DNA of 64,000 nt from Tomocerus qinae (GCA_020055645.1 CM034546.1:12028001-12092000); one strand, 5' to 3'; shown: positions 23,495 through 34,499, numbered from the stretch's first letter. The notes: generated from the sequence alone by a model not told the origin. Translations and numbers: made by a program.

Positions 23495-25474
23495 GTTTTC
23501 CGATTTAGTGCTAGAATTGTCCTTGTCCTTTGCTGATGCGGTATCAGCCTTAGCCGTAGAATGTGGCTTATCAGGACATTGAAAAGTGTAATGTTCCATG
23601 GAACCGCAAGTTTTGCATGGATATCTTTTTCCATTAGACTTGGATTTATCTTTCCTACCTTTCGACTCCGAAAAAGTAGATTGTCCACCTTTGTCATTTG
23701 ACGAATTACCTTGAGTGATATTATCTGATTTTTCAGATCGCTGATCATTAGAAGAGGAATGCTCATTTGACTTGGATGGAAATTGCTTTCCAGATTTGAA
23801 AGAAGATTTATCCTGCCAATTAGGTTTAGGTTTGTCCTTGTCCTTAGTAATTACTGGCTTCTCTATTTTAGATGCATAATGAATGAGGTCATAGATATTC
23901 TTTGCATTGCAGCCTAATAGATTAGCTCGAATATCAGGTAATGCACGTTCAGAAATGAATGATAATAAGGTTGTATTATCAACTGGTTTACCTTTATGAA
24001 CCTTCATATACATCAACTCTATCTCTAAAGCAAACTTTTCAAAAAGTTCATTCTGTTTTTGCCTACGACTGTACAATTCTTCAATGGTGGTATTATAATT
24101 AGCAGAGGAGCCATACATCGCAAGGAAATGAGACTGAAAATCCTCCCATGTCTTTACGATTTGTCTCGTGCGTTTCCACCATAATTCTTGTGCTCCTTTA
24201 TCGAACACGGAATAAAGATGAAGAAGTCTGTCTTTTAAAGGTATATGCTTTATCTTGAGATATGCATCTAAGTCTGCCAAGAAGTTATCAGCAGTGCCCA
24301 ACTTAGGATTGAACTTTGGAATAGGAACATTAGTAGGTGAATTGTAAATGACTGTCTGAGGTCTTAATGCATTATCAGGTTGACTAGTGTCTGCTGACGG
24401 CAGAGGATTATGTAAATCCACACATACATTATCACTTCGTGTCCCTGAATGACTTTCTGGCGTAGCCACTGACGTGTCAGAGCAGACAGTTTGACCTACA
24501 TTTGCAGAGGCATGGCTCTGAGGAGAAAGAAAATGGCTGGTGTCTGACGGCAAGGCAGAATGAGTTGAAGAAATCTCATTGCCCCCAGCCTTTTTGGAGT
24601 TGTCAACTTTGAAAATATTAGCTATGGTGTCAGCCACTAATTTTCCAATTGCAATTGAGTCAGGAATGCTAGACACAACATAATGCAATTTTTCAATCTT
24701 AGATTCCAAATGACCAATATGATTCTGTAACTCACGAATCAACTGATTTCGCAATGATATACGGTTCTCAAATACACGATTAAATTCATCCATTTTATCA
24801 TCAAGTGAATCTAAAATCTCCTGATGAATGGAAAATCGATGCTGTACGTATTTGGAGATATGCACTAAAGTACCGTCATGACTGACCAAGTGGAATTTGT
24901 CATAAAATTCAGACAACTGTGATTGCATTTCGTCTAAATTGTGCTCATTCATGTCTTTGCATTCATTATGAAGTTTACTACTTGTTTCTGTAAAAGCCTT
25001 TAGTTTTTGACTAACCTTAGATTTAAAATCATTGAAAAGGTCATTACATTGCTTAATATGCGTTGATAATTGTTCATCAAATACAGTTGCTGGTCTATCT
25101 CTATGCCTATGTGTCGGTGCACGAACAGAAGAAACTGGAATTACTTCTGGATTAAAAATGTCCTGAGATAAAGATGGATATGAAAAATTATTTTTCTCCA
25201 CCTCCTTTAATCGAGATTTTAGCAAAACTTTCTGTTCAGAATCAGACATTGTAGGAAAATCAGCCCTAATTTTCGCTAATAACATATGCTCAGCATTTGT
25301 ACGCTTTTTCACATAGTCAGAAGAACCATATACACAACGATAGATCAATGAATATATCACATAGCATAATAAATATATTATCAATAATGAAATACTATAA
25401 CTGCTGTATGGTACCTTTGAGTCAAACCATTTCATCGTTTCCAAATAACTCGAAGCTACTATAGTGATATTCAT
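23492..25474 (-). CDS. gag: Gypsy Gag with N-terminal hydrophobic segment and zinc knuckle
   Basis: 660-residue structural protein. Residues ~27-50 (ISLLIIYLLCYVIYSLIYRC) form a strongly hydrophobic stretch resembling a membrane anchor, unusual for Gag. A predicted coiled-coil-rich region follows (~60-280). A capsid-like retrotransposon Gag region lies at about 385-520 (FLADLDAYLKIKHIP, ELWWKRTRQI). A CCHC knuckle (C-x2-C-x4-H-x4-C) sits at about 620-633 in a lysine- and serine-rich tail. The frame ends at 23492. The preceding AAAAC run before the stop is where a -1 shift could pass ribosomes into pol. The ATG at 25474 is the first in a clear leader after the primer site. Confidence 0.9.
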   Translation of the reverse strand: MNITIVASSYLETMKWFDSKVPYSSYSISLLIIYLLCYVIYSLIYRCVYGSSDYVKKRTNAEHMLLAKIRADFPTMSDSEQKVLLKSRLKEVEKNNFSYPSLSQDIFNPEVIPVSSVRAPTHRHRDRPATVFDEQLSTHIKQCNDLFNDFKSKVSQKLKAFTETSSKLHNECKDMNEHNLDEMQSQLSEFYDKFHLVSHDGTLVHISKYVQHRFSIHQEILDSLDDKMDEFNRVFENRISLRNQLIRELQNHIGHLESKIEKLHYVVSSIPDSIAIGKLVADTIANIFKVDNSKKAGGNEISSTHSALPSDTSHFLSPQSHASANVGQTVCSDTSVATPESHSGTRSDNVCVDLHNPLPSADTSQPDNALRPQTVIYNSPTNVPIPKFNPKLGTADNFLADLDAYLKIKHIPLKDRLLHLYSVFDKGAQELWWKRTRQIVKTWEDFQSHFLAMYGSSANYNTTIEELYSRRQKQNELFEKFALEIELMYMKVHKGKPVDNTTLLSFISERALPDIRANLLGCNAKNIYDLIHYASKIEKPVITKDKDKPKPNWQDKSSFKSGKQFPSKSNEHSSSNDQRSEKSDNITQGNSSNDKGGQSTFSESKGRKDKSKSNGKRYPCKTCGSMEHYTFQCPDKPHSTAKADTASAKDKDNSSTKSEN

Positions 25475-25577
25475 GTTGAAATTTTAATTGAAAAAATATA
25501 GATTAAATATAAACTGATTTTCTCAACACTATAGAAATTGAAAAATTGTTTTAAAATAGTGTGAGTAGTCAAAAATA

Positions 25578-25588
25578 CACGGTCGCCA
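25578..25588 (-). other. Primer-binding site of the gypsy element
   Basis: On the minus strand TGGCGACCGTG begins one base after the 5' LTR. It has the TGG start complementary to a tRNA CCA end. Its body resembles the tRNA-Arg-type primer sites known from other insect gypsy elements, which is my recollection rather than a comparison made here. Confidence 0.65.
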
Positions 25589-25589
25589 T

Positions 25590-26066
25590 TGTAACACTGT
25601 AATTGTATGCAATTATACTTAAGGTGTTAGATATTCAATAATGAATCAAGCTGTCTCCAGCTACAGGTTCTTTTATAAAATCAGAATAAATTTATTTAAT
25701 CTATAATATAACATGAAATCAATTTGGAGAGGAAAGAATAATTTGACTCTATGGAATTTTGATAATTACAAAATAATAATGTTTGGATTGATCTCACCAA
25801 AAGCCAGAGAAATGATAGGATAACAGAAATAACACAAAAGTCTTCTTCTTGATCCAAATGTCAGGAACTAGACGTCAGTCTTCTGGAAGAGATCAGTTGA
25901 GGAGGTCAATCCGGGAAGAAGGCCAAAGTAGAACTTGTCGCTAAACCCAACTTGCTTTTCCCAACTCCATTCACTCACACCATCCTCAACTCACAACCGC
26001 CCTCTCATTTGCATTGACCATGCACGTCACTCTACTCTCACAGCATGTAGAGTGACTATGGTTATA
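25590..26066 (-). repeat. 5' LTR of the gypsy element
   Basis: 477-bp direct repeat of 18817-19293, preceding gag in element orientation. The right border is followed immediately by the AGAC duplication. Confidence 0.93.
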
Positions 26067-26070
26067 AGAC

Positions 26071-26831
26071 GCTGCAGGGATATATTTGTTAAATAAGTTA
26101 TGGTTCAAATTATCAAATATCTAAGCTGCGTCAATATTTAATGCAACATAAAACCCAGATTGTTCCAAGTCGACTGGTTCTGTAACATTTGTGCCGTGAA
26201 GTATCGTTTTAAAACAATGGACAAATTTTTCAGTGACATCATTTGAATTTTGACAATTGACCTGTTATGCAGCTTTATAAATCTTAGCCAATAAATTAAT
26301 TTTTACGATGAACAGAACTACAGTTACATCGAGTTTTGTCAATTAATTTTCCAGGCAAAGGTATATTAGACCTATTTACCGGCGTCAATAAATCTTTGTG
26401 GTTTCGGCGTTCTTACAAGACGATTTATTAATGAATTTAGTAAAATTTGCTATTTTTGTTTAAAAATTCCAATTCAGTAACGAGTTCTGAACTGACTTAA
26501 CAGTGCATTTTAATTCTTCAGAACTGAGCATAGAGAAACTGATAAATTGAATTAAAATCAAAATATTACAAGTTTGTTTGTTCGTTTATCTTTAGTTAAA
26601 TTCCTTGCTATTATTTACACTTAATTGAAATGTACATACGTTTGAATTTTATGTAAGCATTTACTATCAATTTAGTAGTAGGCCGATTGATATCCTGTAA
26701 TCATCTTGCATTTAATTATACAGTACGTTATAATGTTTACTTTCCACATTTTAATGAAATATTGCTACATTTTCTACCTTTTCATATAGCAACATAATTT
26801 TTCGGATAAGCTGAGTTTGAACAAATTGCAA
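26071..26831. other. Upstream flank of an IR gene, no gene seen
   Basis: AT-rich sequence between the gypsy target duplication and the IR start codon. No distinct promoter element can be defended. Confidence 0.45.
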
Positions 26832-28775
26832 ATGGAAATATATTTTATGATCAGGTTTATCCTATTTTTATTAAATGCTATTGTCCCCCAAAACGTCCAA
26901 TGTTTCCAAAGTTTGTCATTTTATAATAATTGTGATTTTAACATGGTCACGTTTTACCAATACGAGTGGCAGACAGCTTTTATATTGTCCAACCAAAATG
27001 GCCAACCCTGGACCTTGGCAACACCCAATTACGATATAAATCTTTTCGGTCGTCATTGGGACAATCCACGGGATCTGTCAAGAAATTGGTGCAGTGTAAA
27101 TATTCTAATAGATCCATACTCTACTTTGACTGATCTGGTTCAATACTTCGGACAAGAAATAAATCGTCGGAATTCCAGATTTATAATTGTCATCAAAGAT
27201 GACTTGAAATGGATAAATTCATATTATTCATATAGACTTATTTATAACTTGATGGTTCCTCTCTTCATATTTGCAATGAGAGAAGACAACAAATATTCAG
27301 TTCACACTCCAAGTCTCTACAATCCAGAAAGTAAAGATATATCCCTTCATCGGATTAAAAATAGATTACCGGTGGAAGAATGGGAAAGGATTTGGATTAT
27401 TTTAAATGCCAATCTTCATGGCATTGAGATTGGTGGTTATGATGGCTTCTTTGTGTTCGAAGGATTTCAAGTAATTCCAATATGCCGGGAAACACCCTAC
27501 TCAACAATGAAAATGGGATATACCTGCAGTGGCTCAGTGAGAGCAGTAGAGTTGATGGCTGAGAGATTCAACTTTACTACACTATATACAAGGGGATACC
27601 AAAATTTAAAAGATCATAAACTATATGGAGGAATTGACATGCTTCTAAGTAGAGTGAACCCTTATAATATACTTTGGTATGAAACTCTTTTTATTGAATA
27701 CTTTAGAGAAATGATTCCATATTACTGTGAAGTCAATCCTCGTTTCTTCGGAACTTCTTTGAAAGTTCTGATTCAAAATACTTTTGACGATTATTGCTGG
27801 TGGCTGATATTGTCACTAATACCGATTTCATTTTATATTCTGAGCTTCAGAATTACTTCTTTATACAAGAGAATGCAAAAAACTTTGGTATCCACAATAG
27901 CCGTTCTTCTACATCAGGACGTTTCCAATAAAGGGAGAAGTATTTTATATTTGGTAATTGTGTCGATGGGATTTGTAATTGCTACCCAATATGAAACGTG
28001 GATTACCAGCGAGATTATTGCACCACCAGACAGAAAACAATTTGTGGACTTGAAAGATCTCGTGGAAAATGGATACAAGATGTTGTTACAGAAAGACAGG
28101 ATTTGGAATATGGACGAACAAGGTGTTGAGTTTTTCGAGAAATATAAAATCTTAGATAGATATAATAAAAGTGTCTACAGGTTCGATTGGCAAACCGATG
28201 CATCACCTAATGACAGAGAGATTGGACCCGCACGATTTCCATGGAAGTTGTTGACCAACTTTTTAGTGAAAATATTTGCCTTAATTGTGAAAGTGAGAGG
28301 TAAATACATCGTTCCCTTAATACCATCCAAAATGTCATCAGATGGGGTCTGCATGACTGTGAAGGAAACAGATCTCACTCAGCCGATGTCTTATACATTC
28401 TCAAATTGCTACCGTTACAAATTCCTTTCATATTTTCAGACCATGCAGGAAGGAGGCTTCTTAAAATATTTTAAGCAACAACAGTATTTTAAATATGATT
28501 TGGAGTATATAATATCCCATTCAAAACAGAAGCATGAAAAGTCTCAGGCAATGGCTATAAGCCTTTCGATGAAGATTCACACCATTTTCTTTGTTTGTGG
28601 GTGCATCTTAATTGGGTCTTTCTTTGTACTATTCCTAGAAAGGATTTGGCATTGTACTTTGCAAGTACATGTCTTAAGGTTTCTAAATCGACTAAAGATG
28701 GCCACTACGAAAAATATAAATCGTGTATTTCCCGTTGCAATGGATAATGTCTCTGAACTTCGTAAGATGTTTTAA
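26832..28775 (+). CDS. Ionotropic receptor (IR), group B, intact
   Basis: Single-exon receptor of ~647 residues from the first ATG (26832); a TTG extension upstream is not a credible start. A signal peptide (MIRFILFLLNAIVPQ) precedes an extracellular region with several cysteines. Numbering below counts five codons more. M1 is at about 328-348 (WWLILSLIPISFYIL), the pore loop at about 355-372 (TLVSTIAVLLHQDVS) and M3 at about 376-400 (YLVIVSMGFVIATQYETWI). A second lobe contains KQFVDLKDLVENGYK and RFDWQTDASP, and M4 is at about 585-610 (KIHTIFFVCGCILIGSFFVL). This is the usual size and topology of a divergent IR. It is the only intact member of its group here; relics lie at 2760, 31985 and 62821. 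The classical glutamate-binding arginine pattern is not evident. Ligand unknown. Confidence 0.9.
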   Translation: MEIYFMIRFILFLLNAIVPQNVQCFQSLSFYNNCDFNMVTFYQYEWQTAFILSNQNGQPWTLATPNYDINLFGRHWDNPRDLSRNWCSVNILIDPYSTLTDLVQYFGQEINRRNSRFIIVIKDDLKWINSYYSYRLIYNLMVPLFIFAMREDNKYSVHTPSLYNPESKDISLHRIKNRLPVEEWERIWIILNANLHGIEIGGYDGFFVFEGFQVIPICRETPYSTMKMGYTCSGSVRAVELMAERFNFTTLYTRGYQNLKDHKLYGGIDMLLSRVNPYNILWYETLFIEYFREMIPYYCEVNPRFFGTSLKVLIQNTFDDYCWWLILSLIPISFYILSFRITSLYKRMQKTLVSTIAVLLHQDVSNKGRSILYLVIVSMGFVIATQYETWITSEIIAPPDRKQFVDLKDLVENGYKMLLQKDRIWNMDEQGVEFFEKYKILDRYNKSVYRFDWQTDASPNDREIGPARFPWKLLTNFLVKIFALIVKVRGKYIVPLIPSKMSSDGVCMTVKETDLTQPMSYTFSNCYRYKFLSYFQTMQEGGFLKYFKQQQYFKYDLEYIISHSKQKHEKSQAMAISLSMKIHTIFFVCGCILIGSFFVLFLERIWHCTLQVHVLRFLNRLKMATTKNINRVFPVAMDNVSELRKMF

Positions 28776-31700
28776 CAAATAATTAACTCATTTTTTAAAT
28801 GACAATGCGATGATAGTCAGGTAGTCATTTGAAATACATCTCAAATACAATAGGGAAATTTTAAAATGGAAAATGAATTATTTAAAATAAATGATAAATA
28901 TATGACATATTGTGATATTTATTACTGGTACACACGCTTGTAGTATTTATTTGAAAAATTTGAAGGTGTATTTATTTTATTCGTTTCATTTATTTGAAAG
29001 GGTTAATTTTCATAAAACATTTCTTAAAATATTATTTATTGAAAATTTTTAGAAATAGTTCATTCTCGAACATTTTCCTTACATTCGGAAGGGGGGATAA
29101 GGAGAGGAGTAAATATATAGGTACCAGTATTTCTAAGAATTTCTAAGTTAGTATTCGCCTTCCGAATAATCTAATATCGAAATATTAACGCTTAAGACGG
29201 AGCTTGGAGCTTGCATAGCTGTCGAGCTTCTGTATTATTTTCTGCGGATGCATATTTTAAGACAACGTGATATGATTTATGATTTGTTTAAGCCTTACTG
29301 CTGAATCACATGCATCTTGTGTAGTCAGATTATAAAGTCGACATGGTGTAAGCTATTTTTCATTACCGCATGCCGTTGAAGCTTATATAGAAGCCGTAAA
29401 TGCTTCAAACACAGTAGTATAACATATTTATTTAACTGTTTCTCTTTTTTTTAAATGTTTTCCCCCAACATAATCACACTTTCACTTAATGGAAAATAGA
29501 ACTTCAAAATAATATTTCTGTTTTTATTATTGCGCGAAATGGCAAATACTGCATTTATTTGTCAATACTATTTTATGGAAACGGATTATAAAACTAATTT
29601 TCATTATTGTTTAAAGCCTCTTTGGGTATGGGCAGACCAAAGTCGTGAACAGAGGAACAAATAACTAAATCGAGTGAACCTTGCTATGGAAAAACAGAAA
29701 TTCAGACTTTCTCTTCTTCACTCTCTGATGAATAAATACCTTTATCTCAAAAAATTAAAACTAAAGAAACTACATTTTTAGCATCAATTTGGTAAGTAAT
29801 TTTAATTTGAACAATTACATAACGAAATCTATGAAAAAAGTTAAATGTCACCTTAATTACCAACTTTCTATGCTGAAGCCATGCACGCCTATTTTTATGG
29901 GGCGTCAATTTGTGATTTACCCGGGTCCTAACCCTGTAGTAGAAACAGTTAGAAACATCATACCTGCAGTGAACAGTTTATCATGCCAACCTTAACTTCT
30001 TCATCATTGCTTTTGAAAACAGCGATAAGCAATGAGAGTTTTAAGGAAAATAATGGTGGAACGAAAATTAAGGGGATGTCCAAAATTGGCAATTAAAACT
30101 ATTGAAAACAAGTAGTTATGAAATTGTTTAACGTTTCTTTTACGACGTGGGTCTCGGTTTTTTTCATTCCGACGTATAGTTCTAGGCAACAGAGTGCTAC
30201 ACTCGAGTCTATTCGAAAGAAACAGCTTTCTTAATATTATTAAGGTGATTAGGATGATTGAATGGTTGTTGTAATCACGGTGACCGGTGTAACCAAGTGG
30301 GATTATGATTGATGAACCCGTTCTGTAATGCTATGAACTTGGTGAACTGAAATATCTGTCGCCATATAAAAAATGACATACCTAGAATGTGTCAGAAAAA
30401 AGCGAAATTATAGTTCATTGAAACAGAACTTTTGCTTAAATCTGGCTTCTTCACAATTTTCTCTTCTACTCTTTTAGATAATTAAATAGTTAAAGGAAAG
30501 GTGTTTTTGTTATCCATAACCCTTTTAATAATTAGTAATTAGTATTTCAGTTGAGTCTGTACATAAAAAGCAACACTATTATATTGTAATTAATTACATC
30601 ATGAATATCTGTATTAATAAGCCATTCACAATGTAGACATTAAACAATGAGCTACCTATATTTGAATTGTTGCATAATATTGTATTTCTGTATTCAGTAG
30701 TGCAAACAGAAGGGCAAATAATATAATTACATAACAGAATATAATCTACCTTTATTTATTTATATTAATTACACCGACTTTAATGCACTTCTCGCTAATT
30801 CTGCCTTACTTAGGTTGGTTAACTAAAATGAATTCTATTACACCCTTCTTTTCTTCTGTAGAATCCTTTACGGGATAAAGAGCTTAGGCGAGTAGTGGAA
30901 AAGGAAAGCATTTTCAATTCTGCTTGCATGATGTCCAGAAATAATTTGTTGCATAAATTAAATACGTCCAATATTCCTAATCTTAATTAACATTTGTTGT
31001 TAAAGGAGAAATGAGAATTGATTCATATGCATCTGAGTGGGCTATCTCTATATTATAACCACAGACTGAGATTTACCAATAAATTTACCAACCTATGTAT
31101 CTATATATCTATGTCTGGTAGGAGATCCTGGGTGACCTGCATTTATTGTGTAACGCAAAACCCCTTCCCCATCTGTAACGTAAATGCTGACAGTAACACT
31201 TTTAGGTACCTCCTCCTCCCATCAACTGCACACGTAATATGTGCACGTTCCTTAAAGGCAAAATAACAAATGCGCATGCCCGCGCATGCCCACTTCCTCT
31301 TCCATCGAAATGAATTACCTCTAATTGACTCTAATTGTCAACAATCTCATCTGCGTAAAAAGTGTTCTGTTATGTGACAAGTAGTGGAATTTTTGCAATT
31401 ATTTATAAATTCTGCTAATGGTTGCTGGACGCCTACCTTTCTAAATTTGCCAAAGTTTACTGGGAGCCTAGTATAATATAATCGTAGACTGAGAAAAATT
31501 TTCCTACCTATATGTGGTTGGTAAGGCAGATTTGAATTTTACCGCCTTGATCCAAGGAGTCATTATTACTACAAGGTTATACCTTTCGAAATCGAGTCGC
31601 GTATGCTGGGAGCTACTAGTTTTCCAATTGACAACAAAATTGGTGATTTCATTTTCTTTCCAAACGTTTCAATCCAAACTGCCTCAACCCAAACCATGTC

Positions 31701-31984
31701 AATCAAATCTGTCTCAACCCAAACCATCTCAATCCAACCAGTATCTAACTGAAACCCAACCTTATTCAGTTTAACATTCTTTTCTGTTCCTTAAACCTGG
31801 AATGACGTTATAGTTACTAAAAAAGAAACATTATAATGGCATTTGCCGGGCATGAAGAACTTACCGGCTCTGGTTTTGGAAACTTTGAATCTAATATAGA
31901 AGGGTCCCCTTCTATATCCAAGAACAATGCCATACTGTAAAATGAAGCACTATTCAATGATAAAAATTTATCGTTTATATATAT
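28776..31984. other. Intergenic, no gene seen
   Basis: About 3.2 kb. Weak simple repeats only: GCGCATGCCC twice near 31272-31291, and CAACCCAAACCAT-type words at 31675-31740. The N-terminal half expected for the IR relic that follows is not recognisable here. Confidence 0.45.
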
Positions 31985-33244
31985 TGTCAGAGTCCGGTGA
32001 GAGCTGTTGAATTGATGTCTGAAAGACTAAACTTCACTGCCGTATATGCAAAGGAAAATAACTATCTAAAAATTGAACATCGTCGATGTGGAAGCATTTT
32101 TATGTTAGGAGATTATTCAGAAGCTTATAATATCATCCCATGGTATAGAACTTTTTTCAGTGAATACTTTGTAGAGTTTATGCCACATTACTGCAAAGGC
32201 AATCCTCGTTTACTCGATACCCGGTTGACAGTTCTGATTCAAAATACATTTGATAGTTATTGCTGGTGGCTGATATTCTCCTTATTCCCGATTTCATTTT
32301 ATATTTTGGGTATAAGATTTACAACTGTATACAAGAAATTTGAGTTCATCCTTATATCTACAATATCCTTTCTTTTAAATCAGGATGTTTCCAATAAAGG
32401 GAAAAACATTTTGTATTTGGTAACTGTGTCCATGGGGTTTGTAATTGCTATTCTATATGATACGTAGATTACTAGCGAGATTATTGCTCCGCCCGACAGA
32501 AAACAATTTATGGACTTTAAAGATCTTGTAGAAAACGGACACAAGTTGTTGTTAGAGAAGGACACAAGACGGAATGTTTTTGAAGATAGCCACGTATATT
32601 TTGAGCAATATAAAATTCTGGATATATATAATGAAAGTGTCCACAGATTCGATTGGCAAACCGATGCATCACCAAATGAATTGAAAATAAAAAGAATCTA
32701 TGTTAAATGGAAGTTGCTGACCAACTTTTCATTGAAACTATTTGTCGTAATGGACAAAGTGGAGAGTGAATACCGCGTGCACTCAATACCATCTAAAATG
32801 TCTTCAGATGGATTTTGCATGACAGTAAAAGAAACAGATCTAGCTGATCCGATATCTTATGATTTTAATGATTGCTACCGTTTTATATTCCAATCGTATT
32901 TTCAGGCTATGCAAGAAAGAGGCTTTTTAAAATATTTTAGGCAACAGCACGATTTTATATCGAATTTAGGGTACAGACTATCCTATACCAAACTGAAGTA
33001 TGAAGAGTCTTGGAGTGTGGCGATAAGTCTTACGATGAAGATTCATACTATTTTCTTCGTTTGTGGATACTTCATACTTGGCTCATTTATTACTCTGTTC
33101 CTAGAAATATTGTGGTATCATAGATTAACTTTACAAGTACATGTTTTAGATATTTTTGAAAAAATTAAAAATTGTCACAAAAATACAAAAACTGAAAATC
33201 GTGTATTTCCAGTTGCAATGGATGACGTATTTGAACTACATTAG
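31985..33244 (+). pseudogene. Ionotropic receptor (IR), group B, N-truncated with a nonsense codon
   Basis: Paralogue of the gene at 26832. Similarity starts abruptly at the segment RAVELMSERLNFTAVYA, so about 235 N-terminal codons including the signal peptide are gone. The rest stays in one frame to the end: M1 (WWLIFSLFPISFYILG), pore (ISFLLNQDVSNKGK), M3, KQFMDFKDLVENGHK, HRFDWQTDASPNE and M4 (KIHTIFFVCGYFILGSFI). A single TAG at 32465-32467 replaces the Trp of the TWITSEI motif. With one stop and few indels the loss looks fairly recent. Confidence 0.88.
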
Positions 33245-33339
33245 ATATTTAAATCACTGCCGTGGCTTACGCTTTGCAAAAGTTCCAGATTATATGTATT
33301 TGCGACAGCTGGTCCGCTTTGAACCATCATCAGTATGAC

Positions 33340-33481
33340 CCGTAGCCAGAAAAAAATTTCGGTGGAGGGGGATAGTAATTGAAAATATATACTTATTTTT
33401 TATAAATTTTTGGATTTTAAGGCAAAAATTCCTTTCTTTTTTTCGATTTCGGGGGGGGGGTGTCACCCTGCTGCCGCCATG
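33340..33481. mobile_element. hAT-type MITE with 8-bp target duplication
   Basis: A 142-bp non-coding insert begins CCGTAGCCAGAAA and contains a GGGGGGGGGG run. It is flanked by perfect 8-bp duplications AGTATGAC (33332-33339 and 33482-33489), the length made by hAT transposases. The internal layout resembles the MITE at 62298-62474. Terminal inverted repeats are poorly preserved. Confidence 0.65.
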
Positions 33482-33489
33482 AGTATGAC

Positions 33490-33987
33490 TACACTTTCGA
33501 CTGGACAATGTTGAAAGAAGAAGGCTCATAACTCTGAACTCTCTACAAGCCACCATGCAGTGTGGCTATTCAAGGTGACAACCGCCACAGGAGGTTAGTA
33601 ATTATATAACCTCATTACGTTCTGTAATTGTATATAATTAAGTATCATCAATTTAGGTGTAAGCCTATGACTGTTTCTCTTTCTCTAAACTAGATATTAT
33701 TTGTAATGAGCTGTAATTAGTTTTATTATGAACGCAGTCACATTTTGTGTGAACGCGAACGGTACGTTTTTCAAACAGTGAGAATCTTGTTCTGTATTAC
33801 TTATGTCATTTAGAGTTAATGTGATGTAGACCTGTAATCGTATTTTATATTATGAAATGTATTAAATTCCTATTAATAAGGGAAAACTTAAATTAAAGGT
33901 TTCCGTTTTTTATTAATACCAAAATCTTAAAATGTCTGTGATGGGAGAGAACAAAAGTTGTAAAACTGTAAGTTCAATTGAGATTTC
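33490..33987. other. Intergenic, no gene seen
   Basis: AT-rich 3' flank of the IR relic and the small MITE. No feature was recognised. Confidence 0.45.
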
Positions 33988-34105
33988 AATCTGGAAAACG
34001 GCCTATCAGAAATTCTTTTTAGTAGTCATAGAAACGATCAAGATTTTGCCTATGGAGTATTGTATTCAATAAAAAAGAAATTCTGATAGGCCTTTTTCCA
34101 GATTA
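33988..34105. repeat. Inverted repeat, ~34-bp arms (foldback element)
   Basis: AATCTGGAAAACGGCCTATC...AAATTCTTTTT on the left faces its near-perfect complement ending TTTTTCCAGATT on the right, with a ~50-bp loop. Weaker pairing continues outside through TCAATTGA/TCAATTGT words. It is probably a small MITE. Confidence 0.65.
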
Positions 34106-34319
34106 GTTCTTCAATTGTCAATAAACTCAAGCTCAACTCTACAACAACATGGAAAAAAATGTTTTTGAAGTGTTGTTGAAACATTTACAATTCCATGGAA
34201 AATAGGAAAGCTACTAGCTTAAAATAGAATTACCTTTAAAAATAGAGCACTACATTTTAGCGAAGAAAATATCTTCTACCTAAAACATTTATTTATTCAT
34301 GAAAAGTATGACTATTGTA

Positions 34320-34499
34320 GTTCCGCTGCCACAGTCCTCTCTTTGTATTCGAAAGACAATGGATCATATTATGTTGCATTACAATGGACGTCCCATGTTG
34401 ATTTGCTCGACTCGAAGTTTGCGCTGAAGTTAAGCCTTTGTATTGTAACATATGATCCATTGTCTTTCGAATACAAAGGGATGACTGTGGCAGCGTAAC
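34320..34499. mobile_element. MITE with ~55-bp inverted arms
   Basis: The ends GTTCCGCTGCCACAG and CTGTGGCAGCGTAAC are inverted repeats (14 of 15). The arms extend through CTTTGTATTCGAAAGACAAT and its complement, then GGATCATA. Minus-strand open frames crossing it are artefacts of the hairpin. No clear target duplication. Confidence 0.75.

Larger units (their letters stand above)
18817..26066 (-). mobile_element. Complete Ty3/gypsy LTR retrotransposon (minus strand)
   Basis: A 7,250-bp element flanked by a 4-bp target duplication AGAC (18813-18816 and 26067-26070). Both LTRs are 477 bp and differ by one base that I can see (G/A within the AATC(G/A)GAATAAA word), so the insertion is young. 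The order on the minus strand is 5' LTR, primer site, gag, pol (protease, reverse transcriptase, RNase H, integrase), polypurine tract, 3' LTR. No envelope frame exists in the ~700 bp after pol. Both long frames are open, so it may be autonomous. Placing reverse transcriptase before integrase fits Ty3/gypsy and excludes copia. Confidence 0.95.

Noticed and set aside
26817..26831. Upstream TTG extension of the group B IR
   Set aside because: TTG is not a credible eukaryotic start here; the first ATG at 26832 is followed by a good signal peptide.
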